DNA of 64,000 nucleotides from Saccharina japonica. Lineage: Eukaryota; Sar; Phaeophyceae; Laminariales; Laminariaceae. The first letter of the stretch is position 1. Every line of letters begins with the position of its first letter. Shown piece by piece: positions 45,126-55,189 of the stretch. The notes beneath the pieces are model-generated. The model saw only the letters and a list, made by a program, of their open reading frames with translations. It ran no database searches and was not told where the DNA came from. Made by a program: the position numbers and the translations under genes. The DNA is taken from NCBI GenBank assembly GCA_008828725.1, contig MEHQ01002765.1:200117-264116 (forward strand), read 5' to 3'.

Positions 45126-46168
45126 CTGCGAGGCATAGAAAACCAAGACAGGAAGCAAGAAATCGCGAAGAAAGAAGAAAGCAAAGGAAGCCAAGAACTT
45201 CTCCTTCGTTCGACAATTGAAGGCTGAGAGTGACCGTCACCCACAAAGACATGTATGCTGAGGAAAGCTTCCGAAGCCCACACGGTCGTAAGTATAGTAG
45301 TTTTTAGTATGTACGTATATAGACTACAGGCAGTATATATAGCTGTACATCAATCGTCGTCAGAAGTAGACTACATATAAATAAGGGGGTGGTACAATTG
45401 ATGTGTTGCTTTCTTTAGGAAACGAGGCACAATTGTTTCTATTCATTTTTCTCTTTCAATATGATTGCTATGTTATGGCCGGTGGATCGTGGTTAGAGGT
45501 GGGCAACGTAAAAAAAAAACCCGGTTTAAACCGGTTTTTAAAAACCCAACATGCGAACAGCTGACCGCTGTTCAGTGCTGGATCGTCTTGGGTGGAGGTA
45601 TAGAGTACATGTGCACCGGTAATGTCTTCTTCACAACAAAGTTTTACACCTTGAAATCACGTCACCCCGTGCCGTGTGCTGTGGTGGAATTGTGGCGTTG
45701 TCGCTCGGAATCCACACACATAAACAGCACGTTTTAGACCCAAACATGCCGTTATGTTCAATGATTTAGAGGCGTTTCGCGTTACCATCCGGTTTAAACC
45801 GTTTCTCCTAAAACCGGTTAAAACCGGAGGGAAAAAAAACGGTTTTATCCGGTTTTTTGTTTTGATAGTAACGCCGCGTTATCCGGTTTTCGGTTTATTA
45901 TTTTTGCCTCCCGGTGCCCACCTCTACTCGTAACACGGCTGGAAGGTTAAAACGTTTGGCGTTTCTTATTCCGTGCCACGCTCCGGAGCGACCTCGTTTC
46001 CTAAATTGAATGGATCACTGCTGTTTTTTATAGCAATTTTCTTATTTCGTTGCCCGGTTAGAACTGTCTTTCTCACACGCAATTTCGTAGTTTTTGTCCC
46101 AATCCCAGCCTCTTTTTCTTCACATAATATTTCTTAAATGCGACCCCCACTGTATAAACTCTAAAACA

Positions 46169-46964
46169 TAGGGTTGAGCCCTGGTAGCTCTAGCCAGTAC
46201 AGTATGTACTGGCTGCGTTATATGCCAGTACACTGGACCCGACCAGTGCACTCATGGTCCCGGCGAAGCCGCGACCCCTCGCCCCCCCAGGCTGGTGAGG
46301 GGGGCCCGCCGGAGGTGCCCCCGGAGGGCCCCGCTGAAGACGCCTTGCCACAGGCACGTTTTTACGCGTTTTGGCTTCACTAGAGCTAAACAATACGTCG
46401 TTTTTAGACCATTTCAAATGCAATTTGGTGGTAGATTGACTAAGAAGTAAATAAAAAAGAGCAAGTAAAAGCGAGCGAAGCGTATGATGGGCAGGAGTGT
46501 GCGGAAATACGGCACACTGAGCACGCAGCCTGGATACCGAAAAGGTGGGACACGGGTTCAAAAACGTGTTTAAAGTGTGCAATACCGAATCGCTGCAATT
46601 TGCGAAATCGCGGCCTCAGAGACGTAAAATGTTCACGTACATATCTTGTACATATCCATATATTTTGTTCAAAACATGATGTTTACTCAAATTCTCCGCC
46701 GAAAACAAAAAAAGACAAAACAATCCCCTAGTTATCGGGTTAATGTTATGCGAAGTAGGTTTCTTGAGCTCTACGCTGTTCTGCGTGCCCTCCCTGCTCT
46801 TCACGCCGTGAATTTCGATGAGTTTCCGCTGTTTAATGAGGCGTTATTGTAGGACGTACGCACATAGTCAAAGTACTGGCACCCTGGAAGCCCCCTCAGC
46901 CAGTACAGGAGTACTGCCAGTACAGTAGTACTGGTAGTACATACTGGACCAGGGCCCAGCCCTA
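46169..46964. mobile_element. hAT-type element 3 (796 bp), inserted in a MITE
   Basis: A perfect 8-bp duplication CTAAAACA lies at 46161-46168 and 46965-46972. The ends are TAGGGTTGAGCCCTGG and (right, reversed) TAGGGCTGGGCCCTGGTCCA. Subterminal words are CCAGTAC/GTACTGG. Rejoining the flanks restores the left end of MITE C5. The interior has no recognised transposase. Confidence 0.88.
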
Positions 46965-46972
46965 CTAAAACA

Positions 46973-47112
46973 GGAAATATGCTCCAGGCTGGATTTGTAA
47001 TTTGAGAGAGGGTGCTTCCCACACTAAATCCAATATAACCACTACCGAATTTCATATTTTCTTCCTATCTCAGCCTCGCTTTATTGGTCACCTGTTTCAT
47101 ATTGGTGTCTTG
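46973..47112. mobile_element. Pogo-type MITE (C5), right part
   Basis: GGAAATATGCTCCAGGCTGG through a decayed core to GGTGTCTTG, with TA at 47113-47114. Its first ~23 bp are separated, lying before hAT element 3 at about 46146-46168. Confidence 0.7.
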
Positions 47113-47119
47113 TACTGCT

Positions 47120-47290
47120 GTACGCAGTCAGTGTCCGTGCCGTTTCTTCATCCTTTAGAGATATCAGTTTTGTGATTACAAAACCACGACGTAGAGATAC
47201 TACAGCAATAGTATGGATACGTTGCATACGACGGGCACGACCTGCGCTGCTAGCAACGCAAATGCGTGAAAGCGAGAAAACAAAGGAAGA
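47120..47290 (+). repeat. Diverged body of repeat A (A8)
   Basis: CAGTGTCCGTGCCGTTTCTT, ACCACGACGTAGAGATACTA and GGGCACGACCTGCGCTGCTA align to repeat A with many changes. 47291-47863 contains no recognised feature. Confidence 0.55.
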
Positions 47291-47863
47291 CAAGAAGAGC
47301 GAAAAGGAAACAAACAAGGTGTGAGCAACATACACTAAAACATACTCGTACCAGTACCTGGTATCGAGTCGTGGTATCGAGTATGAACAGCCAGCTTTTG
47401 TACCTTTGTTTTCTTCGTCTATTAATAGTACACAGGTATGCGTCAACCATACTGTGGGGCACGTTCATACGTGGCTATGCCTATTGCTGTATGTAGTACG
47501 TGATAAACAATCGGAACGAAGTTGCTTCGCCCTTCTTTGCTGCCTCCTCCCTATAACGCTGAGTTTAGCCACCACATGACACAAGCCGGGATAATTGCCA
47601 TATGCTACCACGAGTCAACGGTAGAACTATAACGTGCAAAAGGAAAGCCGCGTGCAACGCGTTGGTGCAACACACACTGCGCTCGACTTAGTACCCACAA
47701 GACGAGAGGAGACGCTCTGGGTTCTTGCCGTCGGCTTCAACAGGAGACGCTGGTCTCTGCTGGGCGTGGGTCGACATGTTGCCTCGTTCTCCAAGTTACC
47801 TAGTGAGTATGTACCAGGTCGTCTGGTAGACCAGTGGTCGGCTTCAAAAGCGACTGGCATTGG

Positions 47864-48609
47864 TGCGTGTGTTCTTAACATGAAACCTCCTTTCTACCCG
47901 TCGACATTCAGCACACCCAGTGTCCGTGCCGATTCATCCTGAAAAAGTACCAGTTCTGTGGTCACAAAACTACGACACAGAGATACTACGCTCAGTGCAG
48001 TAAGCAGAGCAGACAATACAATGCCATATACGACAGGCAAGACCTACCCTGCTAGCAATCCAGGTGCAGGCAAGAGAAAAAAAGAGGAAAAAGAAAAAAG
48101 CGAGAAAGAAAAATTAATAAAAAGTAAATATACTGAAGCAAATCAACAATCAAGCAACCAAACAAAAGCATGACAAAATGAAAGCAAGAAAGTGTCGTGC
48201 TTCTCCCAGAGGAGATGCGACATCGAATAAAAAAACAAATAAAATGAAACGAAATGAAACGGAATGGACCGAAAACAGCGCCAACAGAGCAAGACTGAAA
48301 ACGACAGAAAAGGACAGCCAGCCGGAGCACACCAAAAGCACCTTCCAGCCAGCCGAGGCAGGTTTGTGCCCGTAGTACAGGCAGGTTCGACCATCTAGTC
48401 GGTCTGGTACCTACCCTGTTTGCCGTCTCTTTCCTGCTTCCGTCCGCAGTGGTTTCCCTACGAACCCCCCGACCCTCCGTCTCCATTCCCTTGGGCGCCA
48501 CCCATACAACGGATACGTGGCACTTCCTACTCAGTTCCGTTTTGTTCTCGTGTAACACACGATAGTCCAGGAGAGAGAACGGGAAATAACAAAAACAAAA
48601 TGAAAAAAG
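47864..48609 (+). repeat. Dispersed repeat A (A9), interrupted by the pogo-like element
   Basis: Head at 47864, hairpin TGTCGTGCTTCTCC at about 48193, tail to AACAAAAACAAAATGAAAAAAG at 48609, where the pogo-like transposon starts. A 261-codon minus-strand frame (48052-48837) crosses the boundary. Part of it (CHVSVVWVAPKGMETEG, RVGTRPT, QTCLGWLEGAFGVLRLAVL) is shared with A4. I regard it as repeat-derived and not as a gene. Confidence 0.82.
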
Positions 48610-49593
48610 TACGCGACAGATATTAAGAATTTGATAAGTAGGAATTGCAGGCTGAGATTTTGCGAAATTTAAGAATTTACAGCTAAGCATTTGTGCTGAA
48701 CTCGAGGAGGGAATAAGAATTAGAACTTGGGGAATTGCAACGTGTTGGCATATAAGAATTTCCCACATTGCACTTACGGACAGAACAATAAGAAACTGCC
48801 CAGACACCCCCCAAGGCGAGATCAGGCTCCCAACCAAGCTGCCTTCTCTCTGAAAATCGACCTCACAAGTGACCGGTTTTTTTCATTTGTTTCAAGATTT
48901 TTATTTGCAATTTTGCAAATGCTTTGAAAATATTTGCCCAAAACCAGATCCCGTCCCCTCTTCATACATGCAAATACCCAATAATGCAACCTCATTTTAT
49001 TATCTATCCCCCCCGCGATGCGGACAGAATCAGCTCGGCGTGCTTGCGGCTTGTACATGCTGTCGCTTGTACCGCAGAGGACTGTACAGTACTGCAGACC
49101 CCTCAGAAAACTGTAGAGGATATTATCACGGAACCTCGACCTGCACTGCATTGTGGCGGACGACCGCGGCGCAGAGAAACGCACAAGGTACACCTTCAGG
49201 ACGAAAGCAAACGTCATCGAGAAGCTGCGTTCGCTAGAGGCACGAGCTGAGGATATCTACAGGGCGGAGTTGCTCACTCCGCGGCAGTACCTGGCGCGTG
49301 AATGCAAGATCGACGCTAGCCTCATCAGCAAGTGGGCCTCTGACGAAACTAACATCGTGGCAAAGGCGTCAGAGGAGGTGACGAAGACTCTCTTCGCTAC
49401 ACGACATGCCCGACGGTGGTTTCTGGACGCAGAGCAAGAGCTTTACAAGATAATTATGGCACGCCGGAAGAGAAAGCTGAAAGTGTCTACGCTATGGGTA
49501 ACGATCACGTACCGGAAGCTGCTGCGAGATATGTACCCTGACAACGCGCAGGCTGTGGCATTCCGCCCGTCTCACAGGTGGGCGCAGCGGTGG

Positions 49594-49695
49594 GCCAACC
49601 GCCACAACCTCTCGAAGCGGCGCCGGAGCAACCTCAAGAACAAGGCCAACCACCACAACCTCTCGAAGCGGCGCAGGAGCAACCTCAAGAACAAA
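49594..49695 (+). repeat. 51-bp in-frame tandem duplication in the transposase
   Basis: GCCAACCNCCACAACCTCTC... occurs at 49594-49644 and again at 49645-49695 with two base differences. It doubles the peptide HNLSKRRRSNLKNKAN at the end of the DNA-binding domain. The copy number is in-frame, so it arose without breaking the frame. Confidence 0.9.
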
Positions 49696-50936
49696 TCTGT
49701 CGAGTTGCGGCTGCCGCGGATCCGGCGATTCCTCAGAAGGTTTCGCAAGCCGATGGGGGAGCCAGCACGTTCCAAGGGGCACGCATTCTCAGACACGGAA
49801 GCTGGGGTGCGGGCTGCCCAGCCACGAGATCCGAAGTACGGGCGGTTTCAGCAGAACGCAACTCTGACCAGGTGCCCCTGCCTTTCGTAAACGGCCAGTC
49901 GGAAACGTGGGCCCCCAAGGGAAGCAAGCGCGTCTCTATCGCGCAGCCTTTTAGTGGGCTGGAAAAGAGGCAGTGCACGATCCAGCCCACCATTGGGCCG
50001 GGTGCGAAACTCATGCGGTGCGCGGTCATCTTCAGGGGCACCGGGAAGCGCATCTCGCGGGTGGAGAAGAAGGCGTATGACCCTCGCGTGGACGTTTTCT
50101 TCCAGAAAAACGCGTGGGCCGACAGCGAGTTCTGCATGGAGTGGGCTAAGCGTTGCTTTCGCAAAAGCTTGATGCAAGGGCGGGATGGTTTGCCCGCAGA
50201 GGAGTCGATGCTCACTTTGGACAACTTGCATGGACAGACGACGGACCAGTTCAAGGCCTTCATCAAGAGGGAATGCAACTCGCTGGTGTGGTTTTACCCT
50301 GCAGGATGCACAGACGCACTGCAGCCCATCGATGCAGGCCTTGGGGCTCTTATGAAGGTCGAGGTCGGCAAGCAACTCGACCTATGGCTTGAGAACGGGG
50401 ATAACCTGGAACGGTGGGAGAGCAACGCGCTGACTGCATCTGATCGGCGCGTCTTGCTCACCAAGTGGTCGCAACAGCCATGGACGTCATCAACAATCGT
50501 CCCGGCTACAGGTGCCGCCTGTTCCAGAAAACAGGGAGCCTGATGACGGCGGACGGGACAGGTGACGACCAAATCAACCTCGAGGGGTTGACGGAGCCTT
50601 TGGCGTTTATGGACGACGAGAGCGAGGGTGAGGCGGGAGAGGGCGGGGGTGCGGGGGAGAAGGAAAGCAGTGAGGAGGAAAAGGACGGGCAAGGAACTGT
50701 CGGGGAAATTGATGGAGATGGTGGCGGGGAAGAAAAGGTTGGGGAAGGGTGTGGAGAGGAAATGGGTGAGGCAGGGGGCGGGGAGGCGGAGGAGCAAAAG
50801 GAAGGAGGAGGACAGCGGGATGAGGGCAGCGGGGGCGAGGACGGGGACAGCGAGGATGAGGACAGCGAGGACGAGGACAGCGGGGAGGTGGATGAGGACA
50901 GCGAGGATGAAGACGAGGACAGCTCGGAAGGTGACG

Positions 50937-51338
50937 GTAAACAGCTTTTTGCTTCAAGTATTTTTGCTTCTACTGTATTCTCGTTTGTTTTACAGAGCTT
51001 GCGAGTGGTTTGCTGTACGTATGAATTGGTATTTAATGTACTTCGCGGCGACTTGAAAATGTGTGTCCTGACTTGTCATATGGTTCTTGTCGGGAAAAAA
51101 CCCCGATCTTTGCCTATTCGAACCGTGATACAGTATGCTGTTTCCCCGAATACCGAAAATTCATAGCGGTAAATAAATAACGAACTTCCCTTATCCCCAT
51201 TACCCCCTCGATCGACACAAACAATGACTACCAGGTATCCAACATTGAATGGATTATTATTCACAGAGTGTATAATACAAAATACCACCCCGTGCGTGGT
51301 TTCCCTTCGCCGCTACATTACCACCTAATGCTGTTCAG
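50937..51338 (+). other. Intron in the transposase gene
   Basis: Donor G|GTAAAC after the acidic stretch (GAAGGTGACG) and acceptor ATGCTGTTCAG before GTGTTTTTGACAATGG. Joining completes codon GGT and keeps the frame into MSPEDEAIGMVTPDG. The 402-bp length and the frame fit make this the best-supported intron in the window. Confidence 0.8.
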
Positions 51339-52339
51339 GTGTTTTTGACAATGGGGAAGACCCGCAGACCCTGCTGGACGACGAAGACGACATGTCACCG
51401 GAGGATGAGGCGATCGGTATGGTGACTCCAGACGGGTTTCGTCTCCAGGAGTCGAGACCAGCTGCTCTAGATAATTCGTTACTGAAACGTGGAGTGTTAG
51501 TGAGACTGGGCATGGGGTGGTTTGGTGGCCTGATCACTCGTGAGAGTCAGGAGCGAACGAAAAATGAGTACGACCACCACGTGCATCATGAAGCCGACCA
51601 AAGCGTGCGTAGCATGAAGCTACCATTAGCTGCATACAGCACGGAAAACAGCGCGGCGGTGGGTGCGTGGGTTTTGCTAGAGCTAAACGACGCAGAGCAG
51701 ACGGGGGGTACAGTCGGAGAGGGCGGGCAGACCAGTCAGCCCGAAGGTTCAGAAGCAGGCAGGGAAATAACGCCAGTCAGTAGCAGGGGGAGAGCGTTTA
51801 GGCCCAACGTGCGTAACGTAGACCGTGTGGATTGAGTTTATTATCTGGCTACAGCAGTACGAAGTACTACCATACAGTAAGGGAGTCGTTGAAGGTGGGC
51901 AACATGAGCTTCGATTCCTGCTGCCCTGAAGAGCTGCGTTTATACACGAACACTAAATATTTGATGCAAACAACTGCAGTAGTACAGTAGTACTGCTGTG
52001 GTGTTGTGGATTATGAGCGATGGGTGCCACGTAGTGAAACATGCTTGTAAATGATACGTGGTATTGCTGTATATCGTAATAACAACCGCTCAGGAAAAAG
52101 TGGCCGTAGGCACGCCTTTGCAGAAAAAAAAACGTTTGGAACGCCGTTTCAAAATAAGCATACGCATTTTAAGAATTTGGCGTTTTGCACCCTTTCGCCA
52201 GATAAGAATGTGGATATAAGCATTTGTGCTGAAATCAGCAAGGAAATAAGACGCGAGCCTCAGCCAAAATAGGAGATTCTTATCATCTGTCGCGTACTGT
52301 ACTGTACTTCTGCTGTAAAAAATATAGTATCGCCTTTTT

Positions 52340-52623
52340 TCGAATAACGCCTCTTTTTCCATCGCATGTATTATCTTCGGCCTCCTGTTCTCTCCCCTAT
52401 TAGTCGTAACTCAGATAGAGGGTCACCAAGCAGGTTCTTCTCCTGCCTCCCCACTACGATAAGCGCCTTGCATTTTTATCGCGATAAGATTTCAGCACCT
52501 TCTTCCCTCGTCGACTCTCCTCGTCGAGTTGTGCCTACCCACGCTATAATAGGCGCTCTCGACAGAGTTTTGGTGTCATTTGATAATATAAAACTCGAAC
52601 CCTTGATCTCGAACTTAGCAGGC
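52340..52623 (-). mobile_element. SINE-like retroposon (copy H2), interrupted by E2
   Basis: The minus-strand tail is GATAATACATGCGATGGAAA, with the body homologous to H1. Beyond the body it carries GGGTTCGAGTT (52592-52602), a B-box-like word. Across the E2 insertion (58323-58345) the sequence continues with an A-box-like TGGTCTAGCAGG. The spacing after removing E2 is about 44 nt, as in tRNAs. A full tRNA fold is not apparent. Confidence 0.5.
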
Positions 52624-53087
52624 TGTTCGTGGTATGCGGTTGCTCGATACTGATTTCCCGTATGTGGCGGTTTAATATATTGTGGGGTTTCGTATTATGT
52701 ATCGGGGCATTATTTAGTATGCCTCGTAGGTGGAGAGATGGAGCTGCCCCGAGAGGCAGTCTGCGATACAATGATGATGAGACCCGGGCTTTGATAGAAT
52801 GATACTGCTCGTATATGTGTGAGGGGTGCAGCCGGTGACATACCTGGTGCGGCTTACCTCCTGTGTGTGGTGTTTATGATGGGCCTCTGTCAAAACGGTA
52901 TTGGCTCACCTGATGTGTATTTGGTACGTGGTGATACGAGTGTACATTATCTACTACTCCTCCTTGACGACTCACGTTATAGGCACGCGGGTACAAAGAA
53001 CGCGTTTAACAGTGGTTATACTAACACGATAATCGTTATTGCTTCATGCCCGGAGGCCGCTGGAGTGCTATACTGTGTTAGAGGGGG

Positions 53088-53151
53088 GGTGGTATTAGGG
53101 GGACTGACTACGAGGAGATGGTCTTTGGTTTTGAGGATTTCGGGCGGCGGC

Positions 53152-53188
<37 letters not shown>

Positions 53189-54623
53189 TGGAGGCGCCTG
53201 GCCGCATCAGCGGCAACAGCAGCGGCGTTGGGGTGGAGGTCACAGTCACCAGCAGCAGCACCCACCCCAGCCGCAGCATCAGCGTCAACAGCAGCAGAAC
53301 TCAGGGGACACTGGTTGGACTCGTAACACCGGAAATGGCTGGTACCAGCCCGAGTCCCCTCCGCCCCCAGAAGCGTTAATGGGCGGGTTCTACATGTGCG
53401 AGCGTTGTGGTGCTTGAGGGCATATGGCCGCGATTTGCTTTGCCCCGAACAGCGTGTGCGATGGGTTCCTAGCTTATGGTCACAGGGCCAGGCAGTGTAC
53501 TGCCCAGCCTACTATCGTCTACGCGCCGAACCACCGCTACGTGTCGCAGGCTGGAACGGCGGCGCTCCAGCAGCCGCAGGTGGAGCCGGTAGTGCCTGGG
53601 CCGGTGACGAGGAGGGATAGTGCTACGTCTGGGGGCAGCGAGCTACTGGGAGGGGCAGGGCCACAGCAGCAGCAGCAGCAGCAGCAGCAGCGGCCGTATG
53701 GCGGCGGGCCACAGCAGCAGCAGTAGCGGTCGTATGGGCAACAGCATCGGCAGCAGCAACAGCAGCGGCAGTACGATGGCGCCGCGCAGCAGCAGCGGCA
53801 GTTTGGAGTTGAGCCACAGCAGCAGCAGCAGCAGATACAGAACGTGAGGATGGACCTGGATGTCATCAGCAAGCGGGATGCCCGTACAGCAGGTGCGCGC
53901 GAGGAGTTGTGGAATATGGTTCATGGACCTCAACCGCGTACCGTCCTGCAGAAGAGAGCCTGGTGGGAGAGGTTGCAGTCTGCCAAGCGACGAGCCGGAA
54001 GAGTTGGTGTTCCGTACCGGAGCTTCGACGAGCTTGGTGTTGCTGAGGAGAAAGAGCTCGTTCATGCTGAGGCTGAGGAGGAGAAGCTCGGTGTTGTTGA
54101 GCCCGAGGCGGAGGAGCTCCGTGATGCTCGTGCGCCGCTAGCTACGTACGTACAGTAGCAGCCCGAGGCTGGGGAGGAGGAGCTCGGTGGTGCTGAGGCT
54201 GCAGTGGTGGAGCTTGGAGTGGCTGGGCCTAAGGTGGTGGGGCCTGGTGGTGCTCAGGCTACGGTGGTGGAGCTTTGTGTTGCTTTGCCTGAGGTGGAGC
54301 TCGGTGGGGATGGTGTGGGCGGCGGAGTGCCGCAGATTGGCTTGGGCCAGAGTGGCTCGTACCCCTTCGACCCAGGGAAACCAGAGGAACGGGATGGGCG
54401 TGAGGGGGGGGTTGACGGCAGACGGCCAGAGGTGGAGCTCGTGGAAGAGGGGAGCAGCAGCAGCAGCAGCATCTGCGGCAGCGGGGCGCGATCTTTTCCA
54501 TTTGATCCACGGAAGCAGGCATGTTATATTTTCCAGTCTGGCCAACTTTCTTTTTGTCTAGCTCACGCAGCGAGTGGCGTGTTTTACAGCGTCGTTGCCA
54601 ACCGACGCCAACCCAACCTATAA
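53088..54623 (+). pseudogene. E2 Gag-like protein with CCHC zinc knuckles, three in-frame stops
   Basis: A single frame starts near YEEMVFGFEDFGRRR, runs through a Gln tract (CAG repeats) and GWTRNTGNGWYQPESPPPP, and reaches a CCHC knuckle: CERCGA*GHMAAIC. Its expected Trp codon is TGA (53415-53417). Next, CDGFLAYGHRARQC is a second knuckle with Phe replacing its second Cys. After more Gln tracts and a TAG (53724-53726) it continues MDLDVISKRDARTAGAREEL, then an acidic Glu/Ala/Gly region, another TAG (54156-54158), and PFDPGK repeats. Knuckles bind nucleic acid in retroviral-type Gag. The stops and the lost Cys mark decay. Confidence 0.75.
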
Positions 54624-54975
54624 ATATATCATATATGCTGGGCCTGAGGGGGTGGAGCTTGGTGGTGTTGAGGCTAAGGTGGTGGAGCTTGGTGTTGCTT
54701 TGCCTTAGGTGGAGCTACGGTGGGGACGGTGTGGGCGGCGGAGTGCCGCAGATTGGTTTGGGCCAGAGTGGCTCGTACCCCTTCGACCCAGGGAAACCAG
54801 AGGAACGGGGTGGGTGTGGGGGGGGGGTTTACGGCAGACGGCCAGGGGGGGAGCCCGGGGAAGAGGGGGGCAGCAGCAGCCGCAGCATCTGCGGGAGCGG
54901 GGCGCGATCTTTTCCAATTGATCCAGGGAAGCAGGCATGTTATATTTTCCAGTCTGGCCAACTTTCTTGTTGGTG
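54150..54975 (+). repeat. Tandem duplication in the 3' part of E2 gag
   Basis: A unit containing LGQSGSYPFDPGKPEER, a Ser tract and GARSFPFDPRKQACYIFQSG appears at about 54290-54545 and again at about 54705-54960. The second copy is in a different frame, the one that continues into the hydrophobic segment. The duplication therefore moved the authentic C-terminal end out of the gag frame in this copy. Confidence 0.75.
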
Positions 54976-55189
54976 GATTCAGTGGATTGGATTTTCTTGG
55001 TCTGTTATTTTGTTTTTGTGCTTCTTTGTGTCTTGGCCGGCATATTTGAGCAATGACTGCTGTAGTTGTAGTGAGCTTGTACCCTGGTATGATGGATCGC
55101 AGCTATGTGTGTGGTTGAATGGGAACTGGGTAGGAGAGCGAACGTTCCCGTTTGATCCAGGCAAGTCAACAATCGGCTGGTATGTGTGA
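54720..55189 (+). CDS. E2 PFDPGK/hydrophobic-segment C-terminal ORF
   Basis: Reads SYPFDPGKPEERGG, ARSFPIDPGKQACYIFQSG, then WIGFSWSVILFLCFFVSWPA, GSQLCVWLNGNWVGERTF and PFDPGKSTIGWYV. Aligned to E1 42878-43231, differences fall mostly outside the PFDPGK boxes and tryptophans. Function is unknown; the hydrophobic stretch is long enough to cross a membrane. The frame is part of an open frame beginning at 54521. Confidence 0.55.

Larger units (their letters stand above)
39850..45926. mobile_element. hAT-type element 2, split by LTR element E1
   Basis: A perfect 8-bp duplication CTCGTAAC lies at 39842-39849 and 45927-45934. The termini are TAAAGTTGGGCACCGGGG and (right, reversed) TAGAGGTGGGCACCGGGAGG. 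Subterminal zones are filled with AAACCGG/CCGGTTT words (39880-39967, 44704-44820, 45510-45540, 45790-45900). Removing E1 leaves about 1.34 kb. No transposase was seen. A second left-type terminus (TAGAGGTGGGCAACG) at 45494 suggests an additional nested or rearranged end. Confidence 0.85.
49153..51835 (+). pseudogene. Pogo/CENP-B-type DDE transposase, two exons, two frameshifts
   Basis: Cuts and rejoins the element at its TIRs. The N-terminal part reads RYTFRTKANVIEKLRSLEAR and a Tc5/CENP-B-type helix-turn-helix (HARRWFLDAEQELYKIIMAR, FRPSHRWAQRWANRHNLSKR). DPKYGRF is followed by a frameshift near 49850, then the DDE_1 catalytic region: NSDQVPLPF (first Asp), LTLDNLHGQTTDQFK (second Asp), WFYPAGCTDALQPIDAGLG (third Asp). 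A second frameshift lies near 50468, before RPGYRCRLFQKTGSLMTADG. An Asp/Glu/Gly-rich stretch follows. A phase-1 intron (50937-51338, GT...AG) restores an SH3-like tail (RLGMGWFGGLI, DQSVRSMKLPLAAYSTE). No in-frame ATG precedes the N-terminal frame, so an upstream exon may exist. Stop TGA at 51833-51835. Confidence 0.88.
48612..52294 (+). mobile_element. Pogo/Tigger-like (Tc1-mariner superfamily) transposon, 3.68 kb
   Basis: TA flanks both ends (48610-48611 and 52295-52296). The TIRs begin CGCGACAGATATTAAGAAT (left) and CGCGACAGATGATAAGAAT (right, reversed), with 17 of 19 bases matching. Both terminal regions also share a direct word TAAGCATTTGTGCTGAA (48684, 52216). The element contains one transposase gene with a helix-turn-helix and DDE domain. 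Two frameshifts make that gene inactive, so this copy is structurally complete but not autonomous now. Confidence 0.88.

Noticed and set aside
48052..48837. 261-codon minus-strand frame as a host gene
   Set aside because: Most of it lies in repeat A and it crosses into the pogo-like element, so it cannot be one ancestral gene.
50607..50957. Pro/Arg-rich minus-strand frame
   Set aside because: Complement of the acidic Asp/Glu/Gly stretch of the transposase.
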